Below are positions 54,935 through 63,946 of a DNA stretch of 64,000 bases, piece by piece. The stretch spans positions 124,001 through 188,000 of the forward strand of contig NZ_AUHZ01000005.1 in assembly GCF_000423445.1 (NCBI RefSeq), written 5' to 3'. The notes under the pieces were generated by a model. That model was given only the letters and a program-made list of their open reading frames with translations, did no database searches and was not told the DNA's origin. The stretch comes from Acidipropionibacterium thoenii DSM 20276 (GTDB lineage: Bacteria; Actinomycetota; Actinomycetes; Propionibacteriales; Propionibacteriaceae). Every line of letters starts with the position of its first letter. Position 1 is the first letter of the stretch. The translations under genes and the position numbers were made by a program.

Positions 54935-56377
54935 TCAGGCCTTGCTGGCAGAGAGCTTGGGGCGCGCGTCAACGAAGATCGGGACGATCTGGGTCTTGCC
55001 TCCCTTGGTGATGGCGGTACACACGTCCCGGACCAGTCCTAGGCGCTCGTCCGTGAAGTCCTTGTCCGCGTAGCCGATGCAGAGGTAGATGCCGAAGGGG
55101 GCCTTCTCGCCCTTCAAGTACACAGGGAGCTGTGTCTCTGCCCCGTGTACGAACTGGCCGCTGGAGATGTGCTTGACCTCCAAGAGCCCGCGCATCTGCC
55201 AGCCACGGCTGAACTTGAAGTCGACTGGCCCTCGTCCACAGTCGGCCTCCCGAGAGAGATCGACGTTGCGAGCGCGACAGTGCTCGATCCAGGTACTGCG
55301 GGCGATCACCTGGGCGATGTTCTCAGGACGGTGCTTGGTGCAGCCGTCGTTCCAGAGGGCCCGCCAGAGTCCGTTGTCTTCGACAGCCCCCTTGAAGGAC
55401 TCGGCGAGGGCGAGGAGCCAGCCCTCGAAGTCACCCTGAGTCTCAGGGGCCTCTGGCACGAAGGAAGCCCTAGCAATCTCGCGTCCAGCTTCTTCCCAGC
55501 GAACGATGCCCCTGGGGTCCTGCGAGACGTCGTAGGGACTTACTTCGGCGGCAGCCTGGGCGACGTAGCGCTCCAGCATGCCAATGTCTCGATGAGCCAG
55601 TTCTCGGCCTCGCTGAGCCTTGTCGCTCCGACTCAGCGACTTCGCGAGGTCGTAGTTCAGCTCCCATCGCAACGACTGTGCTTCGTTGGCCTCCGCCCAG
55701 TTCCAGAAGCCTTCGGCGGTGACGCGGGGGATGTCCTTCAGGAACCGCTCGGGAGTCAGGATGACGCCGCCCTTGAACGTCGGGCTGGCGGGTAGCGCAG
55801 TCTTGGCTGAAGACCACCGACAGCTCTTCCCGGTCCAGCGTGCATTGGGAACGGTGAACTCCGTCATCGGGACCCCCAAGTTGTTGCAGATGCCCTGGGT
55901 GTAGGTGATGAAGCGCTCCTTGAGGATGTTGCAGACCATATCGCTGATGCGGTCCACCCCCATCCCTGGCACGAGGACGGCCAGCTTGGCGAGGAGTCGT
56001 TCGTCGGAACCTCTCCCGTGAAGGCGGAAGAACTCCAGGCCTTCACACATGTCACGGGCGAGATCCGGCCCTATGCCTGAGCCCACGGGGTGGCCCATGG
56101 ACAGCCCGAGGGCAAACTCTTTTGGCTCGGGGAAGAGGAGGAAGCGTTCTGCCTTCTCCCAGTGCATGGAGCGTTTGTCGCCTTCTGCGAGGGCGAGCAT
56201 GTCCAGGGTGGCATCGAAGAACGCGATCAGCTCCTCATGGGCTGGTGCCCACTCGACACTCTCGTCCTCGAAGATCAAGAAGGGGTCGACGTAGAGCGGA
56301 GAGTCCATCTCGACGTTGGCGTCGAACCAATCCTCCGAGCTGTCTCGGGTGATCTGGTGCTGCTCGCTGAAGCGCAT
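54935..56377 (-). CDS. PD-(D/E)XK-like nuclease, candidate defence protein
   Basis: This 480-residue protein begins MRFSEQHQITRDSSEDWFDA, followed by LYVDPFLIFEDESVEWAPAH. The C-terminal 130 residues contain GRGPVDFKFS...LLEVKHIS with Asp (PVDF) and E-V-K, which fits a PD-(D/E)XK nuclease core, then LPVYLKGEKAPFGIYLCIGY. ATG 56377 is preferred because a 110-bp divergent promoter gap then separates it from the DUF1643-like gene. The longer frame to 56539 runs into that gene. The exact activity is unknown. Confidence 0.62.
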   Translation of the reverse strand: MRFSEQHQITRDSSEDWFDANVEMDSPLYVDPFLIFEDESVEWAPAHEELIAFFDATLDMLALAEGDKRSMHWEKAERFLLFPEPKEFALGLSMGHPVGSGIGPDLARDMCEGLEFFRLHGRGSDERLLAKLAVLVPGMGVDRISDMVCNILKERFITYTQGICNNLGVPMTEFTVPNARWTGKSCRWSSAKTALPASPTFKGGVILTPERFLKDIPRVTAEGFWNWAEANEAQSLRWELNYDLAKSLSRSDKAQRGRELAHRDIGMLERYVAQAAAEVSPYDVSQDPRGIVRWEEAGREIARASFVPEAPETQGDFEGWLLALAESFKGAVEDNGLWRALWNDGCTKHRPENIAQVIARSTWIEHCRARNVDLSREADCGRGPVDFKFSRGWQMRGLLEVKHISSGQFVHGAETQLPVYLKGEKAPFGIYLCIGYADKDFTDERLGLVRDVCTAITKGGKTQIVPIFVDARPKLSASKA

Positions 56378-56486
56378 GTCCTGGCTGCGTCCCTTCTCGG
56401 GTGCGTTGGTCTTTGGCTCAATTGACCCATATATGACTGACACTTTCTGGAGAGCATGAAGATCGTGCTGCTCTAGGCTCTGGGGA

Positions 56487-56954
56487 ATGAACCCCGAAGG
56501 CGTCCTGCTGACCATTGGGAGCAATCCGCCCCTCGGCACCAGCGGTCAGCGAACCATGGGTCGAATCGCCTTGGCCGCTGAGGTTCTGGGCTACTCGGAG
56601 GTGCGTCTTGCGAACCTCTTCGCCCTTCCGACCTACCGCACGGGAGACCTGAGCACTGTGGGCGCTACGGCGGATGGCTGGCTACAGGCTCGCCCCTTGC
56701 TGCAAGAGGGGCTCACTTCGGCAGGCGCCGTGCTCTTGGCTCATGGCAAGCAAGCGCCCAGCGGATCGGCGCGGCAGCACTTCCGAGATCAAGTCGCGTG
56801 GATGGACGAGCAGATCGCACTGGCAGGGCTCCCCGTCTGGTGGGTAGGTGGTGAAGCTCGCCATCCTTCTCGCTGGCAGCGCCACACCCACCGGACATAT
56901 CCGAGTTTGACTTTTGAAGAAGCCCTTCCACTAGTGCTGGAACAACGCTCGTAA
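56487..56954 (+). CDS. DUF1643-like protein
   Basis: This 155-residue protein begins MNPEGVLLTIGSNPP and has VRLANLFALPTYRTGDL, resembling the DUF1643 pattern (LxIGxNPS and VNLFAL). WVGGEARHPSRWQRHTHRTY lies near the end. DUF1643 proteins are of unknown function and common in mobile regions. It is divergent from the nuclease-like gene and converges with the ApeA gene (34-base gap). Confidence 0.6.
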   Translation: MNPEGVLLTIGSNPPLGTSGQRTMGRIALAAEVLGYSEVRLANLFALPTYRTGDLSTVGATADGWLQARPLLQEGLTSAGAVLLAHGKQAPSGSARQHFRDQVAWMDEQIALAGLPVWWVGGEARHPSRWQRHTHRTYPSLTFEEALPLVLEQRS

Positions 56955-56988
56955 GAGTGCAGCGTTCACCTTAAGGTCCGGCTGTACC

Positions 56989-58467
56989 TCAATCGGAGTT
57001 GATTGGAGCCGCAGGAAAGTTCTTGTGAGCTTGCTGACAGGCATTTTCGAGTTCAGCGCTTCGCTCCAATGCCGTGGCAAGGTTCTCCTCGTCAAGCCCT
57101 AGCTCGCTGAGGATGTTCAGCAAGACCACTGCCCTTGTAACGCTGGCCACAGCGTGCAGACGGAGTAAGTCGCTCTGGGTCTGCCCAGCGTGACTGAGGT
57201 CGTTTCGAGCGGCGGCTGCCGCCTTCACCCACGCTTCAACATCGGGAAGGATCAGAGGGCGCACGGTGGACGGAAGCCGATCAGCAAGGCTGCGCAGGCG
57301 TTGCTTCAGAGAGAATCCCCCCGGCACCATGCTGCACAGCCATTTCCAGTCCGCGTCCGGCAGCACTGCTCTGGCGGGTTCGAGGCGGGTGATTTTGTCG
57401 GTTCGTGTTTCCTTGGGTTCTTCACCCAGCCCCTTGTGGAAGGATTCTGCTGCGGTCACGGCCATTGTGACGCGGTTCTCGACATAGCCCCCAGGGGCAC
57501 TGGGCGCGAGAAGAATATTGCAGGGCGTGCGGAACTGAGTTCGCACCTTCTCCCATCGCGGGATGAGGTCCTCGAACTGTTGGTCCGCAAGAGTGAACAC
57601 CATTCGATAGGGGTCGGAGACGAGGGCTTCAGGATCGCTAGTCTCAGCCACCCGCAGGTAGACATCTACCCCTGCCGGTTGGTTGAAGATATCGAGCGGT
57701 GCGTCAGGATCGGGTGGCGGCAGGTAGAGACGCAGCCATTGCACGGCGCAGCCTCGTCCAACGCCGAGCGAAACCAAATCCTTGAGAGCCCAGACACTTT
57801 CGAGGAGCATATCCAGGCTTTGGACTTGAAGGGCCTTGACCGACATGACGGGGCGGTCTTCCGTGCGCCCACGTGCACCTCCGGCGAGGACATCCAGGTG
57901 GGGAAGTCGCAGGGTGTGCGACAGGGTGACGGAGGCATCGGTGAACTGGGCGGTCAACGGCTCCACTGGGGCGATAGAGACCGTTCCGGCACCCGTCAAA
58001 GATCCCTCCTTGTCCGCGCAAAGGGTGGCTGTTGCCGCGCTCTGAGCACACCATCGCCACAAGTCGGAGATACCAAATACGACCTTCTCGAAGAGAAGAT
58101 CGTCACGCTTTGGGGCGTGCACTCCGACGAGTAGGGCATTGGCAGTGATTGTCTGCTCCGAGGGCCCGTCGAAGAAGCCCAGTCCATAGGAGATACTTCC
58201 CGTTGCGAACGCGTCGAAGAGCGTCAGGTTTAGCCCTTGAGCGCTCCCATGGATCACGGGAAAAGTCTCGCGGGAGGCCAAGACGGTGATGATCTCATCG
58301 CTCTCGCGGCGGGTAACTCGGTCATCGAAGCCCCCCACCAAGGAAAGAGTGAGGCCTTCCCCCGGGTCATAGTCGAGAAACCCCGCGAACTTCATCTCGG
58401 GCGACTCAGGGAGCCACCATGAGCCCTTCCAGCTGCGGTGCTCATGCAGGTATGGGTAGTCGGCCAC
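56989..58467 (-). CDS. apeA: ApeA-type HEPN abortive-infection protein
   Basis: This 492-residue protein has the ApeA N-terminal domain pattern (HRSWKGSWWLPESPEMKFAG, then LTLSLVGGF), a central beta-rich part, and a C-terminal HEPN domain. The HEPN motif is ARNDLSHAG, that is R-x4-H, the RNase active site in this superfamily. ApeA proteins protect bacteria from phage by an abortive, RNA-targeting response. GTG 58467 is the likely start, eight bases after the res stop, so it is probably cotranscribed with mod and res. The assignment is from motifs, not a search. Confidence 0.78.
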   Translation of the reverse strand: MADYPYLHEHRSWKGSWWLPESPEMKFAGFLDYDPGEGLTLSLVGGFDDRVTRRESDEIITVLASRETFPVIHGSAQGLNLTLFDAFATGSISYGLGFFDGPSEQTITANALLVGVHAPKRDDLLFEKVVFGISDLWRWCAQSAATATLCADKEGSLTGAGTVSIAPVEPLTAQFTDASVTLSHTLRLPHLDVLAGGARGRTEDRPVMSVKALQVQSLDMLLESVWALKDLVSLGVGRGCAVQWLRLYLPPPDPDAPLDIFNQPAGVDVYLRVAETSDPEALVSDPYRMVFTLADQQFEDLIPRWEKVRTQFRTPCNILLAPSAPGGYVENRVTMAVTAAESFHKGLGEEPKETRTDKITRLEPARAVLPDADWKWLCSMVPGGFSLKQRLRSLADRLPSTVRPLILPDVEAWVKAAAAARNDLSHAGQTQSDLLRLHAVASVTRAVVLLNILSELGLDEENLATALERSAELENACQQAHKNFPAAPINSD

Positions 58468-58475
58468 GGCTTGTC

Positions 58476-61049
58476 TCAGTAGTCGCTGGCCAGGTCGGCC
58501 TCGTACAAGGCCTTCGCGTCCGTGGCATCCCGCACAGCGTTGCGCACGTTCGCCTTGGTCAGGTCGAGCACGCGAAGCTTGCCACCCGTTTCGGCGACCG
58601 ACTCAATTCGCCGGAACTCCGATCCGTACTGCTCAGCAAAGTCCGCTAGGCCGCGCAGCTTCGGAAGAGCATCCGAAAGATGATGTCCGTGAGGGTCCAC
58701 CAGATCAGCGACAACCGTCCCGTCATGCTGCGTTGCGAAGAAGATGAAGTCCGGGCGCAGCGCCTTCCACTCGCCAGTGCCATCCTTGTAGGCGATGGCG
58801 AGGGACTCTTTCGTGGCCCGAGACGGGTTCCGATACCAGCCCACGAACCCTGACTGGTTCGCTTCGGACGCCAGTACCTGCTGCTCCCAACCGTTCAGGT
58901 CAACCGGGATTGTGCCGTCCTCAGCTGCCATCAGGTGAAGGCGATAGGTCGGAAGCTCCCGCTCCGCACCATCTGGCTCGCGGACCTGGCGGTCTGCCTG
59001 GGCCACCTTGGGAGCGGTGAGAGCGATCCGTTCGGGCTGGGTAGACATGCCTTCGATGCGGTCGTAATCGGCCTGGCGGTCATCGGGCAGGGCTTTGCGT
59101 GCCACGCGGGTGTCGTTGAGCCACCGCCGCACGAGAGCATCAGCTTCGTGTTCGACGTCGGTGATGATGCTGGGCACACGCCCGAGGGAGGCCGTGACGA
59201 TCTCCGCCTCGCGAAGGTCACCGTCCTCATCCTGGGACACCAGATGAGCCACATAGGCTCCCGCCAGCGCCTTGGACAGCAGCCGCCCGGCCCCTTGGTA
59301 GGCGTCCTCAATGGCGCGGTCATCAGCATCAATGGTGAAGGGCGAATAGCGGAACCCTTCCTTGCCCAGCCGACCCCGGGCTTCTTCAGCGGAGACCGTC
59401 AACACGTCCTGCCGGGCCTGGTCCACCTGGGCCTTGTACTGCACCGCCCGTCCGTCCAGCACAGCGCACAGGTGCGCTTCCGCCTGCGCCACAGCGTTCT
59501 CGATCAGCCCATCCTTCGACAGGGCTACAGCGAGGGCGTCGAGACGCTTGATGGGCTTTACGTGTGTCTTCGGCACCGTGAGCGACGGGATGGACTCCAG
59601 GACACTCCACACGCCCTCTGGCACCTCAGGATTGGGGACGAGCTGCACGGGGTCGAACAGCACGCGGCGAGACTTCTCATCCGGGTCCGTGCTGGTGTCA
59701 TCAGGGTCGAGAGCCGTCTTGCCCTTCATCAGCATCTGCGCGATGGCAGTGGCGGTCTTCCGGTCGAAATTCGGCAACACACAGTCAACGGAGTTCAGCA
59801 CCTCGTTGCCGGGGATACGCCGGGCCAGCGGCGTGCGGAGCATGCGGCCCAGCAGCTGGTGGATGTAGGTCGGATCGTTGCGGGTGCGGAACGACACCAG
59901 CACTTCGGCTCTCGGGCAGTCCCAGCCGGTAGAGACGGCTTCCATCGCCAGCAAAACACGCACATGCGTGGCGTCCTGCACTCGCTGGGGCTCGATGTAT
60001 GGGACTGGCTGCTGACCCACCAGCAGATCAGTGTGCGTGCCGAAGACGTGGGCGATGGCGTCGTAGTCCAGTTCGGGCCATTCCTCGTAGATGACGTCCA
60101 GGATGCGTGCCAGTTCAGCTTCGGTCGGCTTGTCTTCGACCTGCACCACGAGAAGCGGCACCACGCGGTCGCTCTCCTCCTGCTGGTCCGCGTACGCGGA
60201 CCACGCATCGGTGGACTCTTTGACCTTGGAGATGGCCTTGCGGAGGAGAGTGGTGTCGACCGCACCCGTTTCGGTGGGGATGGTCAGCACGATGTCGTCC
60301 TTGAGGAGGCCCGACTGCTGCACCAAGGTGGCGTCTACCTCCACGCACGGCAGCGCATCCCGGTTGGGAATCTGCTCCATCGCCTTGGTGAAGCGCTCGA
60401 CAGTCGCCGAGATGCCGAACACGATGGGCATGGGAGGCGCACCGTTGGTGCCGTTGATCAGCTTCTGCACGATGCTCGTACGGTCTCGGGCGGTCTTCAT
60501 GCCACGGTGCGCTTCATCGAGCACGAAGTAGAGGGTGCGCCCCTCCTCCGCGACCGTGTTGCGGATCACCTCATAGATCGTCTGCTGCCCCAGATCGGTG
60601 CGCTCGAACAGCGCGGGCATGTCCGGGTCAGTGGGGGTTGCACCTCGGACGAGGTTGCCGCCGTCGCGGAGCTTCTGGGCGTTCAGGAAGTACACCATCC
60701 CCGGCGCCAACGTGGTCTGGGAGAAGTTGCTCTCGATGATCTGTAAGCGGGAGTCCAATTCACTCGCTGCCGCCTGAATCCGGATGCGCGACTGCGCGTT
60801 CAGGCTCGGATCGTCGGAGAACCACAGCACCGTGGCGCCCGGGTCGGCCTCAGTATCGAACTCGTCAGAACCGAAGAACAGCGCCTCGATCACGGCAGCA
60901 GCCATCACCGTCTTGCCAGCGCCCGTCGTGGCGGCCAGCGCGAACTCGGACAGCGAGTCGTAGCTGTGGTAATTGCCCCGCGCTCGCCTCAGCTGATTGA
61001 GAATCTGCCGAACAGCGGTGTCCTGGTAGTCCTTCAGGGTGTACCTCAT
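58476..61049 (-). CDS. res: Type III-like restriction enzyme Res (DEAD/DEAH helicase)
   Basis: This 857-residue protein begins MRYTLKDYQDTAVRQILNQL. It has Walker A ATTGAGKTVMAAA, the DEAH box VLDEAHRGM, motif III SATVERF, and motif VI QLLGRMLRTPLAR, so it is a superfamily 2 helicase. The C-terminal part has LRPDFIFFATQHDGTVVADL, which could be a degenerate nuclease core (PD...D). It overlaps mod by ATGA, so mod and res are coupled. It may be a type III Res or a related defence helicase. Confidence 0.82.
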   Translation of the reverse strand: MRYTLKDYQDTAVRQILNQLRRARGNYHSYDSLSEFALAATTGAGKTVMAAAVIEALFFGSDEFDTEADPGATVLWFSDDPSLNAQSRIRIQAAASELDSRLQIIESNFSQTTLAPGMVYFLNAQKLRDGGNLVRGATPTDPDMPALFERTDLGQQTIYEVIRNTVAEEGRTLYFVLDEAHRGMKTARDRTSIVQKLINGTNGAPPMPIVFGISATVERFTKAMEQIPNRDALPCVEVDATLVQQSGLLKDDIVLTIPTETGAVDTTLLRKAISKVKESTDAWSAYADQQEESDRVVPLLVVQVEDKPTEAELARILDVIYEEWPELDYDAIAHVFGTHTDLLVGQQPVPYIEPQRVQDATHVRVLLAMEAVSTGWDCPRAEVLVSFRTRNDPTYIHQLLGRMLRTPLARRIPGNEVLNSVDCVLPNFDRKTATAIAQMLMKGKTALDPDDTSTDPDEKSRRVLFDPVQLVPNPEVPEGVWSVLESIPSLTVPKTHVKPIKRLDALAVALSKDGLIENAVAQAEAHLCAVLDGRAVQYKAQVDQARQDVLTVSAEEARGRLGKEGFRYSPFTIDADDRAIEDAYQGAGRLLSKALAGAYVAHLVSQDEDGDLREAEIVTASLGRVPSIITDVEHEADALVRRWLNDTRVARKALPDDRQADYDRIEGMSTQPERIALTAPKVAQADRQVREPDGAERELPTYRLHLMAAEDGTIPVDLNGWEQQVLASEANQSGFVGWYRNPSRATKESLAIAYKDGTGEWKALRPDFIFFATQHDGTVVADLVDPHGHHLSDALPKLRGLADFAEQYGSEFRRIESVAETGGKLRVLDLTKANVRNAVRDATDAKALYEADLASDY

Positions 61050-63181
61050 GCCCCGGCCCTCCGGTTGATGGTGAAGTTGTGCAGGTAGCTCTCGTAGAGC
61101 CGAACGGCGGTGGCACGCGATGGGAGGTCGCGGCAGGCTGCCTGGAAGGCTGCGTCGGAGTCCGTGACGATGAAGACGGTCTCGACGGTTTCGACGTCCT
61201 CCACGCGCGCGACGAACTCCGGCAGGCGGTCGATGTGCTCCAGGACGCCGTACGCCTCGGCGACGTCCCAGCCGTCGGTGCCCAAGTCGGTGATGATTCG
61301 CCCCCGCGAGCCCGCCCTTAGCCACAGCATCGGAGCCATGCGCTCGAACGCCTTGTTGTGGCGTACGTCGCGGGGTGCCTCGTAGGTGAGGGTGAAGAAC
61401 GCGGCGTTCTCCTCGAATCCCTCGGCCATAGGGAACTCGTCGGTGAACTTGTAGTCACCCTTGATCGGGTCACCTTCGGGTGTCTTGCCCGTGATCGCAG
61501 CAGTGACACGGGGTTTGGTGATGTAGTCGCAGATGCCCCACTGCTCCCACTCCGGGTCGCCAGGGCGTAAGCCTTGCTTGCGAAGGGCCTTCTGCTCGTC
61601 CGCGCCGACCTCGTTGTTTGTCACCGAGATGCACTGGCGATGCCCGCCGTCCTGCTTGTTCAGGCGCATCACCGCGTGCGCGGTCGTGCCTGAGCCCGAG
61701 AAGAAGTCGAGGACAGTGGCATCGGGCTTGTCAGCCACGAAGAAGCGCAGAGCATCCTCCACCGCATATAGCGCCTTGGGAAAAGGGAAGCGACGCTTCG
61801 GGAGCAGTGCTCGCACCAGGTCTGATCCATGCTTTCCAGCGTTGTGCTGTGAGCGGTTCCAGACGGTCTTGCCGACACGTAGCGTGCGCCACTCGTCACT
61901 CGCCTGGACAGGCGCAGAAGGATGGGGCCGAGTGACCGAAAGCGATCCGTCCTCAATCTGAGCGATTGTGCCGGAGAGCAGGTACTTCAAGCTCCATGTC
62001 CCACGCGCAGCATCCTCTCCCGAGACGTACACGTACCCCTTGTCCACCAAGGAGCGCAGCCCTGCGGCGTCCCGTCGCCACATTCCCAACGACCCGTCAC
62101 TTCTCACTGGCCATGCAGCCGGGAAGCCATCGATTTCCTTGGGGCGGTCCTCGGCGGCGCCCACGAGGGGCTGGCCGACCCCTTCAATGCTCAGCGTCGT
62201 GGGATTGACTAGGATCGGGTAACAGAGGTTAGGCCGCGCCTCGCGGGTGTTTCCCACGCCGCTTCGGAGAAAGGACTCCCAACTGAGTCCATTCTTGACA
62301 CGCCCGTCCCTGTTGCCTAGTACGTTCAGTAGATCGTCCGACCATTTCACGGGCTCCCGATTGCCCAGTCGGACAAAGAAAATGTACTCGTCTACCCGAG
62401 AGAAACCGGTTCCGGAAGCTCCACTGGGGTTGATGACACAGGTGACCATCTGAATATGACCCTCGGGAAACGTCTGCTCCAGCAGTAGGCCTAGCCTCAG
62501 GTACTCCTTCTCATCAATCGTGACAATGAGCACACTGTCGTCTGGGTTGAGCAACTCCTTCGCGATCTCCAGCCGTCGCTCCATGAACGCCAGCCACTTG
62601 GAGTGCCGGTAGTCGTCGTCACTCGCCACGTAGTCGTTGTTGTACTTCCAGTCCTTGGCTCCGGTGTTGTACGGAGGGTCGATGTAGATGGCATCAATGG
62701 AGTGCCGGTGTGTGTAGGTCAGCATCTCCAGCGCATGGTAATTCTCGGCGTTGATGACCGTGTGGAAGGGCTTGTCCCCACTGCGCTCGACGCGGCCTGT
62801 TTCCACGAGGCCAGGGAAGATGCGGTCTCGGAACTCGGCCACCACCACGAGGTCCTCAAGGAGCACGACGTGGTGCTGTGGGGTGTCAGTGTCGATCTCT
62901 TCGAGGTGGGCAACGCGCGCACCATCTACGCGCTCGATCCGCTTCACCTTCCAGAGTCGCTGGTCGCCCTTGGTCAGCTCTCCTCTCGGGGGGAGGACGC
63001 GCACCTTGTCGCCGACGCGGATGGGGCGCCCGGCCAGGTCTACGGCCTCGGGCTGATGCTTCTCGAAGACGAGACCGAACGTGCGGCGCTTCATCAGGGC
63101 AGCAAACTCTGCTTCGAGGTCTTTGCTCAGCTGCGGGTCGGTCGCGCGTGCTTGACGCAGTAGGTCTGTCAGTCGTGACAT
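61046..63181 (-). CDS. mod: Type III-like DNA methyltransferase Mod
   Basis: This 711-residue protein has the N6-adenine methyltransferase motifs in beta order: DAIYIDPPYNTGAKDWKYNN with the catalytic DPPYN, then LDFFSGSGTTAHAVM with the SAM-binding FxGxG. The central part holds the target-recognition region (about 260-450). It starts MSRLTDLLRQARATDPQL with a strong upstream region. It modifies host DNA at the site the Res partner recognises. Coupled to res by ATGA. Confidence 0.88.
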   Translation of the reverse strand: MSRLTDLLRQARATDPQLSKDLEAEFAALMKRRTFGLVFEKHQPEAVDLAGRPIRVGDKVRVLPPRGELTKGDQRLWKVKRIERVDGARVAHLEEIDTDTPQHHVVLLEDLVVVAEFRDRIFPGLVETGRVERSGDKPFHTVINAENYHALEMLTYTHRHSIDAIYIDPPYNTGAKDWKYNNDYVASDDDYRHSKWLAFMERRLEIAKELLNPDDSVLIVTIDEKEYLRLGLLLEQTFPEGHIQMVTCVINPSGASGTGFSRVDEYIFFVRLGNREPVKWSDDLLNVLGNRDGRVKNGLSWESFLRSGVGNTREARPNLCYPILVNPTTLSIEGVGQPLVGAAEDRPKEIDGFPAAWPVRSDGSLGMWRRDAAGLRSLVDKGYVYVSGEDAARGTWSLKYLLSGTIAQIEDGSLSVTRPHPSAPVQASDEWRTLRVGKTVWNRSQHNAGKHGSDLVRALLPKRRFPFPKALYAVEDALRFFVADKPDATVLDFFSGSGTTAHAVMRLNKQDGGHRQCISVTNNEVGADEQKALRKQGLRPGDPEWEQWGICDYITKPRVTAAITGKTPEGDPIKGDYKFTDEFPMAEGFEENAAFFTLTYEAPRDVRHNKAFERMAPMLWLRAGSRGRIITDLGTDGWDVAEAYGVLEHIDRLPEFVARVEDVETVETVFIVTDSDAAFQAACRDLPSRATAVRLYESYLHNFTINRRAGA

Positions 63182-63341
63182 TCATGTCCCCTTCGAGCTT
63201 TCAAGACAGTGTGAAACACCGTCCCGGCAAGGATAGAGGCGTGGACCGACACTCTCTCGGATCATGGGCGATTAGCGTCTCGTGCGTTGGGAGAGGCCGA
63301 CTCGTCCCGTGGCTCGCGAGTGATCCTGCTGGTTTCGGGGA

Positions 63342-63563
63342 TTAGAGACTCTGGCGGTCACTGGCTCCGACGTTGGCCCAGCCGGGGAACGTCTTGATGC
63401 TCTCGCGCGGTGGTTCGGGGAGCCCGGCCTTGATGCGTCGTCGTTCGCGGCGGCAGTCCTCTGCATCCTCGGCGGCGATCTGAGCGTCGAGTGCCATCAG
63501 GGCGGCATGCGCCTCGGGGGTGAGGATGGGGCGCCTGCGGCCAGTGATCTTGCGAGTGCTCAT
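63342..63563 (-). CDS. Small hypothetical protein upstream of mod
   Basis: This 73-residue basic protein has MSTRKITGRRRPILTPEAHA and RERRRIKAGLPEPP. It may be a small DNA-binding or regulatory protein. Its ATG overlaps the upstream stop (ATGA). A gap of about 160 bp separates it from mod, which has its own likely promoter. No family recognised. Confidence 0.5.
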   Translation of the reverse strand: MSTRKITGRRRPILTPEAHAALMALDAQIAAEDAEDCRRERRRIKAGLPEPPRESIKTFPGWANVGASDRQSL

Positions 63564-63946
63564 GTCAACCCCGATCCGAAGAGAACGTCGTCGGGTTCGT
63601 CTGCGATGTGATAGCTCCTGAGTCTGGCGCCCACGAGGTCGAAGTCAGTCCCCTGGGTCAGGGCTAGCCGCGCTTGCTCGCGCACGCGCCAGTAGTCCTG
63701 GAAGTGCTGGAGCACCACGTTGGCGGAGCGCCGTGCGTTCTCCTTGGTGCCGAAGACGATCCAAAGCACGGCTCCGATGAGCCAGCCCAGGAGGATGGCA
63801 GAACCGAAACCTGTGACCAGAGCGCCGAAGATAGCCTGTGCGATGGGACTGCCGCTGGTGGGGTGATGAGAGGCGAGGACGGGAAAGCTGAGGAGCGCGG
63901 CGCTCAGGAAGGCGATGCCTGCGCCGCCCGCGAAGCATTTGGCCAT
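63560..63946 (-). CDS. Small membrane protein upstream of mod
   Basis: This 128-residue protein has two hydrophobic segments (about residues 8-26 and 36-66) and a charged helical tail HFQDYWRVREQARLAL. It resembles two-helix membrane proteins often found near phage-defence genes, but no family is recognised. It overlaps the next small gene by ATGA. The start may lie further right, near the window edge. Confidence 0.5.
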   Translation of the reverse strand: MAKCFAGGAGIAFLSAALLSFPVLASHHPTSGSPIAQAIFGALVTGFGSAILLGWLIGAVLWIVFGTKENARRSANVVLQHFQDYWRVREQARLALTQGTDFDLVGARLRSYHIADEPDDVLFGSGLT

